A stretch of DNA of 64,000 nt, from contig NC_133401.1 in assembly GCF_047511655.1 (NCBI RefSeq), positions 15,098,001-15,162,000 of the forward strand. Direction: 5' to 3'. Below are positions 49,371 through 59,744 of the stretch, piece after piece. The position numbers were made by a program, and so were the translations under genes. The notes under the pieces are model-generated. The model was not told the DNA's origin. It saw nothing but the letters and a program-made list of their open reading frames with translations, and searched no databases. This DNA comes from Castor canadensis. Taxonomy: Eukaryota; Chordata; Mammalia; Rodentia; Castoridae. Position 1 is the first letter of the stretch; every line of letters begins with the position of its first letter.

Positions 49371-49670
49371 GGCCCCTGCGGTCTTGGGGCTCAGCCAGTT
49401 TCCTGCCCAGGGTCCCCCACCTCTCAGTACGCAAATGGCAGCCAGTTTGGCTTCCAGGCCGGTGGCCTGCTCCTGCTTACACTGGGGCTTTTGCTGGGAG
49501 GCACAGCGAGCCCTGTGCCCTCTAGGGAGTGGCAACGGCAGCAGGGCAGGGCAGGGAGGGGCGGGGAGGTCCCTGGGTAGGGGGAGGCTCCCCAACCCCC
49601 CTTCCCAGATGGGGGAGGGGCTGGGGTGTGTCTTGGGGCAGAGCAAGGAAGAGGCTTCCATCCACGTGGG
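49371..49670 (-). promoter_or_regulatory. KCNN4: KCNN4 5'UTR and proximal promoter region
   Basis: The 300 bp upstream of the ATG are GC-rich and non-repetitive, with an Sp1-type GGGGCGGGG at 49558-49566 and several GGGAGGGG boxes. No intron is needed between here and the ATG. Beyond about 49674 the sequence changes abruptly into CA-rich low-complexity DNA, which limits the likely core promoter to this block. The transcription start is not determined. Confidence 0.55.
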
Positions 49671-49673
49671 TAA

Positions 49674-51300
49674 GGACACACAGTGACACACAATGTCTGT
49701 GACTACAACAGTCTGCACCTACACACCCCACACCCAGCCACCACAGGACACCCCATGGCCAGAGATGGACACTCACACACTCAGAGCACACAACACAACC
49801 TACACAGAATGACTCACGACTCCCGGCAAGCTCTGAAACCCACAGCCACACCCAGACACCACACACACATGGTGTGACACACGCCGGCACTTAGCAAGTC
49901 AGGCTGCATCCCGGGACACACGCCGCCACACACAGGCACAAGCATTACTTTTCAAATTGCCAGCGTATGCTCTGACACAGAGCCACAGCCAGACATCACA
50001 CATACGGTGACACTTATTCCTGGCCACACAAACACAACACACCGTAGTACTGATACGGTGACACCCACAATGCACATATGCAAACAGGGTGCTCAGGGTG
50101 CTCCAAGTATGACACATCCACGAGTGACACCCGATACAAGCAAACACACAATATTTAGGGGCACAGCTATGGCAGCCTGTGATCACACAGTGGGTAGAAA
50201 AGTGACACACAGTATAAATCCAGGTGTGCCATGCGGTTCAAATTTGTGGTCAGAGAACGGCAGGGATGGATGAATTCAGAGCCTTTGGTATGCAAACAGT
50301 GTGTGCCCCAAATTAGACATTCTGGTCCACTCTGGCTTCACAAGGCACAGCCCAGGATGATGTCTCTGGTGGGGAGGGGCTGGGATTGGACCGACATGGA
50401 CCCCAGCGCCCAAGTGCAGGACACTTATCACTCCTCCAAAAAGCCACACCTGAATATCACACACAATACTCACACACTGCACTCCAACATGCATGGCCAC
50501 ACAAGCACAGCACACGCAGGGTCATATACAAAGGCACGTTGACACGCTTCCCAAGACACACAGCTTTCATAAAAAGCACCGGTCACCTAAAGCAGCCATG
50601 ACACCCCTGACAGAGCTCACACTCAGACTGTGCTCTTGGCGAAGAAGAGAGACAGTCAGGCCCTCCACTATGACATGGACACGTACCCTGACCAGAGACG
50701 CAGCGTGACACCACTGAGTGCTGCACAACGTCGCACACACAGGCCCACAAAGGCATGCAACGCACACCAACACACTGCGGTATACCGCATGTGACTCCCA
50801 GAGGGACACACGGTGAGGAAAGTGGATGACACACGGAAGCACAAAAGTGACACGTGGATCTGTCTGTGCACCGGGTATCCAGATGCACATCAAAACCCTC
50901 CCCCAGCGACACACAAGGACACACCAGTGTGGTAACACAAAGTACGTCTCACGGTGGCATCTGCTGATCTTGTGACACAGAGGGTAACCTCCTGGACCCC
51001 TCTCAGAGGACAGGCAGACATACCCTCGCCTCCTCCATGTGTTCTGTGTCATGCAGGACCACGGACCCGCCAACCACAGGGAAATGAGACACTTGCGGAC
51101 AGACATGTCTGGCAACACACCGAGGCAGCCCACATGGACACACCCAAACACACCAAACCACACACACAGACACGCCTGGTGACAAAAACACAGCCCCTGG
51201 GGTGCCCTGCCCCACGGCACACGCACCATGCCCACTTGGTTGACACACAGAAGGAGAGGGATGGAGACACACCCGGGCCGGCACACCCAGACCGCACCCG
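49674..51300. repeat. 1.6-kb CA/ACAC-rich low-complexity block upstream of KCNN4
   Basis: The plus strand is full of ACAC, GACACAC and CACGGTGACAC words without a fixed period, and G is scarce compared with C and A. No coding homology is seen; the long open frames on both strands follow from the biased composition. Confidence 0.75.
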
Positions 51301-51369
51301 TGTGTCCCCTGGAGAAAGTGTGGCCTCAGGGCGCTTTGCAGGCTGCAGCCCTGGTGTCTCTGCCCACTC

Positions 51370-51930
51370 CTAAGGCCTGGCCCCATCTCTCTACCTCTCT
51401 CCGCCCTCCTGGAGTCTCGGACTCCTTTCTCAGTGTCCCCTGCTCTTGAGGCCTCTGGGTTTGTCTTTCTGTTTCTCTCCCCATGGCTCCGTCTGTCTCT
51501 CCATCTCTGTCCAAGTACCTGGGTGTCTCTCGCCATTCCGCTGTCTTTCTCTGGCTCTCTGGATCCCTGTCTCTGACTCTCTTAGCCTCTCATGTCTCTG
51601 GGTTTCTCTGTCTCTGTCTTCATCCTTTCTCCTTCTGTTTTTCTGTTTTGTTCTCTCTCTGGGTTTTGTCTCCTGGCTTCTTATGTCCCTCTTGACCCTC
51701 TGTGTTTTTGAGTCTGTGTCTCTGTCTCTCTGTCTACTGTCTTTACAGCCTCATTCTCGCTGTCTCTGGGTTGTGGTCTGTCTCTGACTCTTGCTAAATT
51801 GGCATCTCCATCTCTACCCATGTCTCTGCTTCTGTCTCTCCTTGCCTTCAACTCTCTCTCTCTCTCACTCTCTCTCTCTCTGTCTCTCTCTGCCTCTCTG
51901 TTTCTCTCTGACTCAGTTTCTCTCTGTTGT
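51370..51930. repeat. Pyrimidine-rich TCTCTG low-complexity block
   Basis: Degenerate TCTCTGTCTC and CTCTGGGT words continue directly from the CA-rich block and grade into near-perfect (TC)n at 51851-51900. No gene is visible. Confidence 0.75.
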
Positions 51931-52166
51931 TCACTGGTACAGCTTTGGACACTCTTATTCCAGTTCTACCCTAGTTCCATGGAAGCGCTGAGGGACAGAG
52001 ATGCAGAGACTGTGACTGTCAGTCAGAGCCACAAAACAGCTCTGTGCCTCAGTTCCAGGCACAATGGAACAGAGAAGAACACAGAGGACGAGACAGACGA
52101 TCAGAGAGACTTTGGGGATAAGGTACAGAGAGAAACAGAGGGAAGCAGGGATGGATTTTAAAAAAT

Positions 52167-52252
52167 CAATAAGGGCTGGGGATGTGGCTTAGTGGTGGAG
52201 TGATTTCTCAGCACAGGTGAAGTCCTGGGTTCTATCCCCAGCACCACAAAAG
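52167..52252 (+). mobile_element. Free ID-like SINE, tRNA-derived
   Basis: GGGCTGGGGATGTGGCTTAG followed by GGTTCTATCCCCAGCACCAC keeps A- and B-box-like sequences and an A-rich tail. Others lie at 2885-2980 (+), 47563-47650 (+), 26996-27077 (-) and 56070-56146 (-). None is a real tRNA gene. Confidence 0.8.
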
Positions 52253-52524
52253 GAAAACAAAACAGCAAGATAAAAAAGATGGAGCGAGAAGAGAGTCAGA
52301 GATGAAGGGAAAGAAAAGACTGGAATTAAAACCACAGAGAACTGTGATCTGCAAGTAAATCACGGCAGAGGAGAAAAGCAGGTAAGGCTGGGCATGGGAG
52401 ACCCGCGCGGGCACTGGTGAAGGCCCTGGGCCACCTGTCTCCAAAGGTGCTGTTGTCAGGCAGTTGGCAACCTCTCTATAGCCGGCTTTCTCCAGCCCAG
52501 GGGGGACTGAGCTGGGGAGAGGGG

Positions 52525-52556
52525 TGACTCAGGGCCCCAGTGCTTCCTGTGACTCA
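52525..52556. promoter_or_regulatory. Pair of AP-1 motifs upstream of KCNN4
   Basis: TGACTCA occurs at 52525-52531 and again at 52550-52556 in a unique-sequence island between low-complexity DNA and a minisatellite, about 3.2 kb upstream of the KCNN4 ATG. AP-1 induction of KCNN4 in activated T cells is established. That this pair does it here is inference. Confidence 0.4.
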
Positions 52557-52634
52557 GCCTTGGTCTCAGCTCTGCAGTGGGGAGTGGAGGGAGAGAGGGG
52601 TCTCTGCACCAGAAGAGGATGGGCCCAGGAGATG

Positions 52635-52850
52635 AGCCAGCACCCCTGGGTTTGAGGGAGGAGACTGGGACCTGGATCCCTGGGTCTGAAGGAGGAGGAC
52701 TGGGCCTGGATCCCTGGGTCTGAGGGAGGAGGGCTGGAGCCTGGATCCCTGGGTCTGAGGGAGGAGGACTGGGCCTGGATCCCTGGGTCTGAAGGATGAG
52801 GACCGGAGCCTGTACCCCTGGGTCTGAGGCTGGGGGATGGCCTCCTGGCT
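52635..52850 (-). repeat. MSR1-like minisatellite, opposite orientation, 34-35-bp unit
   Basis: Units read approximately CTGGATCCCTGGGTCTGAGG then GAGGAGGACTGGGC, the reverse complement of the element at 62.4 kb with a few differences. About six copies alternate between 34 and 35 bp. Confidence 0.85.
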
Positions 52851-53763
52851 CTGAGTGAGGAAGGGCTGGATCTCATAATTCTGGTCCCGGAAGACTGGGA
52901 GAACTGACTCTGAAGTCCCCAGGCTTTTTCCTTGGCCTTGTCCCAGCTGCCCCACCTTCATCTCTACCCCATCTCCGGGCCTGGAAGGGACCCAGGTGCC
53001 TTGGGGGCCAGCCGGAAGGGGCCAAGGACAAAGAGTTGTTTAATTGGGCAGGGTGGTGAAGGGAAGTGAAGAAGATGGTGTCTCATGCGGAAAGGTCACT
53101 CGTTGCCCGGGGCTTGTGCAGAGACTGGCAGCCTGGGGCCCAGGGAAGACATTCTGAAAGTCCCAGGCCTGCAGGGGGCCAGTCCTCCAACCAACCTCTG
53201 TCTCCTATGGGCTTGGCACTGGGAAGCTCTAGGGCATAAAGAGACTGCCACCTGGTGGTGACTTTGTAAAGTTCAGGACTCTACTTCAGCACGGGTTTGT
53301 CAACATATGTTCATGGAGTGCCCGATGTGGCTCTAAGAGTTGGGAATACAATAATGAACAAGACAGGAAAAATCCCTGCCCTAGACGTGCCCCCAGGCTA
53401 AGGGAGAGAGACTGCATGGACTCATCAGTCTACATCGCTCTCTTTTTTACTCTGATTGAAAGTCTGTCATTGCACTTATTTCCGGTTTCTTTCTCCTGGT
53501 CTTAATCTCCACGTTGTGTTTCTTTCTCCTTTGTGTCCCTCTCCTCTTTCTTTCTCTTTTATAGCTGTGTTTCCCGCTAAGGAATCATTATGCATATTAT
53601 TGTGCTAATACACGCCCTTGCACACACACACAATTTGGGAGTTTAGAGGCTTTTTAAAAAAGTCTTTTTAAAATAGCATGCGTAAATAATCTAATGCCTT
53701 TCATAAGAACACAACTGGAGCCTTGCTAGCCCTCCATATTCCACCAGGGCATCTACATGTCCA

Positions 53764-54125
53764 TTCCATTTATGGAGTAGTTTTCATGCCTTTTGGACAC
53801 TTGTCTCACACAAAGGCCAGGAGGTTATATCCAGGACTTCATCCCTGTCCTGCTAGAAGTAGATGGAGAGGACCGTCGTCTTCTCCTGGGTCTCCTTCTC
53901 CACCACAGAGCTGCTGCCACCACTGGATCCCAGTGCCAGGGAAGCCTTGGCCTTGGTCTCTTCTCCCGCTGCAGGTGGCACTGCTTAACCTCAGCCTGGG
54001 CTGCTTTGACCTGTTTCAGCCCTTGGTTCTTTCTTTTGGTGTGTGTGGGGGGTCTACAGCACCTTCTTGGAGGCCCACTTCTCAATTTGCAGCAGCTACA
54101 GGATCCCCTGTGACTCAGAGGCCTG
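53764..54125 (-). pseudogene. ATP6V1G1: Processed pseudogene of V-ATPase subunit G1
   Basis: Read on the minus strand, this intronless stretch keeps the order of recognisable blocks of ATP6V1G1, a small stalk subunit of the vacuolar proton pump. They are SQG-x-QLLQ-x-EK, then KERTKGLKQ-like and AQAEVKQCHLQREK, then DEVLD, then a frame-shifted LLAFVCD, and an ending that matches HENY-x-ING. It is dead. In-frame stop codons lie at 54096-54098, 54054-54056 and 53853-53855, and frame changes occur before the last block. The LQREK and DEVLD-LLAFVCD segments fit G1 better than G2. 3'UTR-derived sequence may continue to about 53560. No poly(A) tail or target-site duplication is clear. Confidence 0.8.
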
Positions 54126-55528
54126 GGGCACGATTGTTCCCTGGGTCAGCTGACCCACGGCCAGCGTCTGAACTGTGCCTTTCACTAGCATCACAACATC
54201 ACGTGACCCACCCAGTTTAAGTCTTTTTGTTTTGATGTATTTATTACTTTTTTCTTTTGCAGTACTGGGATTTGAACTCAGGGCCTGTACCTTGAGCCAC
54301 TCCCCCAGGCCTTTTTGGTGATTTTTTTTTTGAGATAGGGTTTTGCCAACCATTTGCCTGGGGCTGGCTTTGAACTGCATTCTCCTGAGTAGCTAGGATT
54401 ACAGGTGTGAACCACCAGCACCTGGCTGTTTTGTTTTTAGATAGGGTCTTGTGCTTTTGGCCCAACTCAGGCTTAGACAGAGATCCTCCCGAGCTGTGAT
54501 CACAGGGGTGCTAGTTTAAGTCTTCATGTGACATAGACTTTCCTCGGTGTGGAATCTTCCAATCATGCAGCTTGGTTTAGAGAGAGACCTGAGTTTAGTC
54601 TAGCTGCTGTCCCTAGCAGGGTGTTCGATGTCATGGGGTTGCTTAGGAGTAGGCGAGATAGCAAATTATGGAGCCCTTGATACAGGAGCTGGTGATGGTA
54701 AGCACCCGTGGTATATTGTCACCCACGTTGGCTGTCCTTGATTCTTCTCCTTTCTTGCTGTCCTGGCATGCACTGCGCCTCCCCCCAAGTTCCTCTTATT
54801 TTTGCCAGTTGTGACTTTGAGAGTAGAATGTGACAGAAATGACCCTGGACCAATTCTAGACCTAATTGTCAAGAGCACAAGAAACTCTAAGATCCTTAGA
54901 ACTCTAACCCTGCTGTGAGGAAGCCCAAGCCGGTCCCTTTGAGAGGGACATCAGAGTAGAAGCAGGGCACTCTGAGCAAAAGTTCCAGCCCAGCCATGTT
55001 ACAATGAGCCACGTGAATGAGCCCAGAAGGGCCCAGTTAATGGTCAGGATTTTTTTTTTGTAGTACTGGGGTTTGAACTCAGGGCCTCATGCTTGCTAGG
55101 TAGGTGATTTACCACTTGAGCCCCTTCTCCAGCCCTGTTTTGCTTCTTTGTTTTGTTTTTTTGAAACAGAGTCTGGCTATGAGTCCTGGACTCAAATTCA
55201 TACTCCTCCTGCCTCAGCCTCCTGAGTGCTGGGATTATAGGCATGATCCACCACATCTGGCACAACTGTGAGAATCTTGAGAAACTGTCTGTCTGTCTGT
55301 TCATCCATCCACCCGTCCATCCACCCACCCACTTTCTCTTTATATTTTCGGGTACCACATTTTGGGCTAGTTTTTACATAATAAAAACAAATAGATATCA
55401 TATTCTACTGCCTACTTCTGTATGCTTGAAGTTTTCCACAATCAAAAGCATTCATCTATAACAATTGATAGTGGAAATTGTCTCTATTTGCCTCTGAGTC
55501 TTTCTCAGTTAATCTCTGCTTATATTTT

Positions 55529-55658
55529 CTCTTTCCTTCCTCCCTCCCTCCCTCCCTCCCTCCCTCTTTCTTTCTTTCTTTCTTTTTCTCCTCCTCCCCC
55601 TCCTTCTCCCCCTTCTCCTCCCCTTCTCCCTCCCCCTCCTCCTCCTCCTCCTTCTCTT
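55529..55658. repeat. Pyrimidine tract (TCCC)n/(TTTC)n/(CTC)n
   Basis: About 130 bp containing almost only C and T shifts from TCCC to TTTC to CTC units. It directly abuts a minus-strand SINE at 55660-55740. Confidence 0.95.
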
Positions 55659-57110
55659 TTTGGCAGCACTGAGGGTTGAACTCAGGGCCTTGCTCTTGCT
55701 AAGCGTGTGGTCTACCACTTGAACCACGCCTCCATTTCTTCTGCTTGTAATATTTTTTCAGATAGGTTCTCTCACTTCCTTGAACCGGGATCCTGCTACC
55801 TTTGTCTCCCAACTAGAAGGGATTACAGGTATGCATCCCTGCACCCTCTGCCTTGCAGTTTCACACTTTCTTGTCTCTCTCCATCTCTTTCTCTCTGTGA
55901 GTTGACTCCTTTGGCTGATTCTCAGACATGTCAGCCTCTTTTGTGCCTCAGATGTCATTTTGTGTTCCCTGGGCCTGATGCTTTTTGCTCCCGGGTTCTT
56001 ATGCATCATTCCTTCATTCCATCCAGACAGATCTGTCTTCTGCTTAAATACAATCTCTTCCTTTTTGGGGCAGTGCTGGGGATGTAACCCAGGGTCTCAC
56101 ACATGCTAGGCAAGCGCTGTATCGCTGAGCTCCACCCCCAGCTCAAACATAATCTTTTCCACATCACCTGTTCAAGAATGGCCTCTCGTCCCCTCAATCA
56201 TCCTGTATCCCATCTCACGGCCCTGTCTTTACATATCACTCAGGATTCTATGAAATGACCCTGTGTTCTCATTTGTCTGCGTGCTACCCTAAGTGTGCAG
56301 TGGTGCCCAGCCCATGGAGATGCTCAGTGGACAAGAGTTCCACGACGCTGACGGGCTGTTCATTGACTTTCCACTCTCCTGTTCTGCACTGTGCTGGAGG
56401 TGGGAAGGACGGCATTTCTCCAGATTCTCCTGACTTTTGCACCCACCGTGAGTTGAGTCTCTGTCCGTGGTTCTGAAACCACCGCTCTGGATCTGTCCTT
56501 GGTGCTGACCACGCGGGGCTTTCACCTCCTATAAACCAAGGAGTGTGGGAATCTTGGGCAGGGGCCATGTCACGTGTTGGATCCAGTCATTGGGTCACCT
56601 GTATCACTGAGGAAAAGTGGACATCTGCGTGCTCAAGAGAGCGATGCATGGGCCACTGTTAGCTCCGTGGGTATTTGATCTGTCTGTCTGTCATCTATCT
56701 ATCCACACACAGGTATATACTCGTATGTATGTGTGCATTTGTATAGTTTTTCTTCAGTATTCACAAGGGACTGGTTCCAAATCTTCCCACCCCAAGGATC
56801 TCAAACCCCATGGATTCTCAAGTCCTTTCTGTCAAATGGAGTACGATTTCTGTAGAACCCAGATGCATCCTCCTGTGTTTCTTATTTTATTTGTTTTGGC
56901 TATTCTGGGGTTGAATCCAGAGATTTGTGCTTGCTAGGCAGGCACTCTACCATTTGGGTTACAGCCTTCCTGCATACTTTAAAACATCTCTAGATGACTT
57001 GTAATACCTATTTAGTCTCATGCAAATGCTTTGTAAATAGCTGTCATAATGTATTTTTAGGGAATAATGACAAGGAAAAAATCTGCATGTGTTAAGTTCT
57101 GATTATTATG

Positions 57111-57285
57111 TTCTTTTTCTCCCTCCCTCCCTCTCTCTCTCTCTTCCCTCCTTCCATCCCTCCCCCATCTCTTCCCTCCCTCCCTTCTTCCTTCTTATTT
57201 CTTTCCTCTGTTCCTCCCTCCCTCCCTCCCTCATTCCCTTCCTTCCTTCTTTCTCCCTCTCCCTGTCTCTTTTTTTCTTTTAGAT
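57111..57285. repeat. Second pyrimidine tract, (TCCC)n/(TTCC)n
   Basis: About 175 bp of nearly pure C/T directly precedes a B1-like element (minus, 57285-57385). It is best read as an expanded reverse-complement purine tail of that SINE. Confidence 0.9.
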
Positions 57286-58084
57286 AGGGTCTCACTATGT
57301 AGTCCAGGCTGGCCTTGAACTCATAATCTTCCTGCCTCAGCCTCCCAAGTGTTGGGATTACAGCTTGTGCTACCACACCTGGCTTTCAGTAGAGAATATT
57401 TTTGATCTGAGGTTAATTGAATCCACAAATGTGGAACCTGGAGATAGAAGAGTTTCACTATACACACACACATGAATCCAAACATAGAGAAGTGATCAGA
57501 AAAGTATCAGAAACCACACATAGCCACTTTTCCTTCATATGTTATTTATTTATTTGTTTATTTATTGCAGTACCTAGGCTTGAACTCAGGGCCTTCACCT
57601 TGAACCACTCCACCAGCCATTTTTTTGTGATGGATTTTTTTTTTTGAGATAGGGACTATTTCCCCAGGCTGGCTTCAAACCTTGATCTCCTGATCTCTGC
57701 CTCCTGAGTAGCTAGGATTACAGGCGTGAGCCAGGAGCACTCCACCTTCATATGATATCATTGAATCGTAGACTGTACTGGAAATCATTTGCTTTCTGTT
57801 GAGATGTGACTTATAAATAGTAAAATTCACATACCCTAACTGTGTGGATCTGCGCAGTTCTTTCTGTGCCTGGACACGTGTGACCTCCCCCAGAGTCAAG
57901 CCATCTTCACCAACACCAATGTATTCTCCTGAACCTTTCCCAAGTGATATGCCAGAGACAACCAATATTCTGACCTCCATCACACAAGATTTAAAGGCCA
58001 CAGTGTGGAAATCCAACACCTGGCCTTGACTTTGGTGTTGATGCTAGCATGATCTGACTTTCATTCTTGTCCTTAATGGTCTAG

Positions 58085-58640
58085 GTGTCTGCTTGCTGTT
58101 CAGTGGGATTTTTTTTTGCCTTGGTATTACACCTGTACATGCTTTGTGCTTAAGTCAGTGCAACCCCTCCACTGCACTTCCTCACCCTTCCCCTATCCTG
58201 TGTTGCTTAATAGTTTTCAATGTTTCCTTGGGTCTTGTTCCTGCATAGGTGTGACACATTTCATTATTAGTCATTATCTTTTTCTCCTTCTTTCCCTCCT
58301 CCCTTGGTCTCCTCTACTGGTCTCACTTTTGAATGTATGTACTCTACATATTTGTGTGTATATATAATATTGCTTGTATTTGTATTGGGCCTATATTTCA
58401 CATATGAGAGAAAACATGTGACCTTTGGCCTTCTGAGCCTGGCTAACCTCACTTAAGATGATGTTCTCCAGTTCCACCCATTTACCTGCAAATGACAAAA
58501 TTTCATTTCTTTATGCTGAATAAAATTCCATTGTATATAATAGTACACTTAAAAAAATCTATTCATCAGTTGTTTCCAGAGCTTGGCTATTGTGAATAAT
58601 GGTGCAATAAACACGGGTGTGCAGGTAGGACCTTTACTGA
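58085..58640 (+). mobile_element. LINE-1 3' end
   Basis: It contains TTCTCCAGTTCCACCCATTT, ATTCCATTGTATATAATAGT, GGCTATTGTGAATAATGGTG and CAATAAACACGGGTGTGCAG, in the normal L1 3' order. Confidence 0.85.
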
Positions 58641-59019
58641 AAAAAAAACAAAACAGGGAAAGAGCTCAGTGTATTCTCAGGCCAAGTGATACAATGTCTG
58701 GGCCCCCAGGAACCCCATTCCTTCTTCTAGTCATTGACCCCCAAGGGTGACGTCTGTCCTGATTATCCATGCCTTCTCAGTCAGTCTGGGGCCAAGCCTC
58801 TTCTCTCAGACTGGAATCTTGTTATGTAAGTGTTTTGAGCTCAGCCTCTCCCTTGCTAGGCAGAAGATCTACAGCTTGAGCCACACCCGGTCCTTTTTTG
58901 CTTTAGATTAATTTTCAGATAAAGCCTCATACTTTTTGACTAGAGCTGGCCTTGAGCTGTGATCCTATCTCTGCCTCTCTAGTAGCTGAGATTACAGGTA
59001 TGAGCCACCATGCCTGGCC

Positions 59020-59380
59020 CTACATCAGTTTTATCGTGTACAAAGACTTTTGTACCAGGTTTAAGTGGATTTGCGTAGCATGTTCTCTTGCTGAACATTA
59101 TGTAGGTGAGATGCATCCATCTCTATAGCACGTAGCTATAGTAAGTATAGTACTTCATTATGTGAGCAGGTCGCAGTTTCTTTATCCATTTGACTGTTGA
59201 GAGTTTGTGGTTGTTATGGGTTGTTCTGCTAGGAACATTCCAGTCCATGTCTTTTGGGGGAGCCTAGGAGCTAGTATCTCTTGGGGAGAGATACACTCAG
59301 AGTGGAACTGCTGGATCTCAGAGTGGGTGCAGAGTCTGCTCTAGGGAGATACTGAAAAGTAGGTTTTCACAGTGGTTGTT
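59020..59380 (+). mobile_element. Second old LINE-1 3' fragment
   Basis: TTTATCCATTTGACTGTTGA, then GGGTTGTTCTGCTAGGAACA and GAGTGGAACTGCTGGATC follow the L1 order in diverged form. Confidence 0.6.
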
Positions 59381-59385
59381 ATGGT

Positions 59386-59560
59386 TTGGATAGACAAAAG
59401 GCTTACGTATGGAAGGCTTGGTTCCCAGATGGTGTTATGGAGGGGTGATTGGATCCTGAGGTGCTAAGTCCTCAGTGAGTGAATCCATTGATAAGTTCAT
59501 AGCTGAGTGGGCACAGTGGAGCTGTTCTCCCTCCCCTGGGGTGCTGGTGACTGTGCTGTT
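59386..59560 (+). mobile_element. LTR remnant of the MLT/MST type
   Basis: TGTTATGGTTTGGATAGACA followed by a GGTGATTGGATCCTGAGG segment and ATGAATGG-like words resembles old mammalian ERVL-MaLR LTRs. Only LTR-like sequence is seen, with no viral gene. It may overlap the LYPD5 3'UTR or its downstream flank. Confidence 0.4.
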
Positions 59561-59744
59561 TCTTCCAGGCCTGCTGGTCAGCTATAGGCAGGGAGGCAGT
59601 AGGGAAGGAGGGTGAGGTGGAGGGTCAGGGACCAGAGGGACAGGAGGGCTGGTCTTGTTTTCACATCATTTTAAGCCTGTGATGGGGGCTGAAGCAGTGA
59701 GAAGGGGTGCCTGTGCCCTGCCCCCAGCATCCTGGAGGGGCTGT

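Larger units (their letters stand above)
51931..59744. other. Intergenic DNA between KCNN4 and LYPD5
   Basis: Besides the separately listed elements it holds minus-strand SINEs at 54256-54425, 55052-55262, 55660-55850, 57568-57742 and 58820-59015, and a partial one at 56890-56970. L2-like sequence lies at about 55900-56270, interrupted by an ID-like SINE at 56070-56146. The LYPD5 3'UTR must begin at 59744 and run leftward, but no canonical AATAAA is visible on the minus strand before the LTR-like sequence at 59560, so its end is unknown. Confidence 0.6.

Noticed and set aside
50567-51286. 239-codon minus-strand open frame rich in Cys and Val
   Set aside because: It comes from the CA-rich low-complexity block (GTGT on that strand) and has no domain.
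49674-51300. Possible CRISPR-like or regular direct-repeat array
   Set aside because: Words recur without fixed unit or spacer length and the locus is plainly mammalian.
59386-59560. Possible endogenous retrovirus
   Set aside because: Only a weak LTR-like remnant is present and no viral coding sequence is seen nearby.
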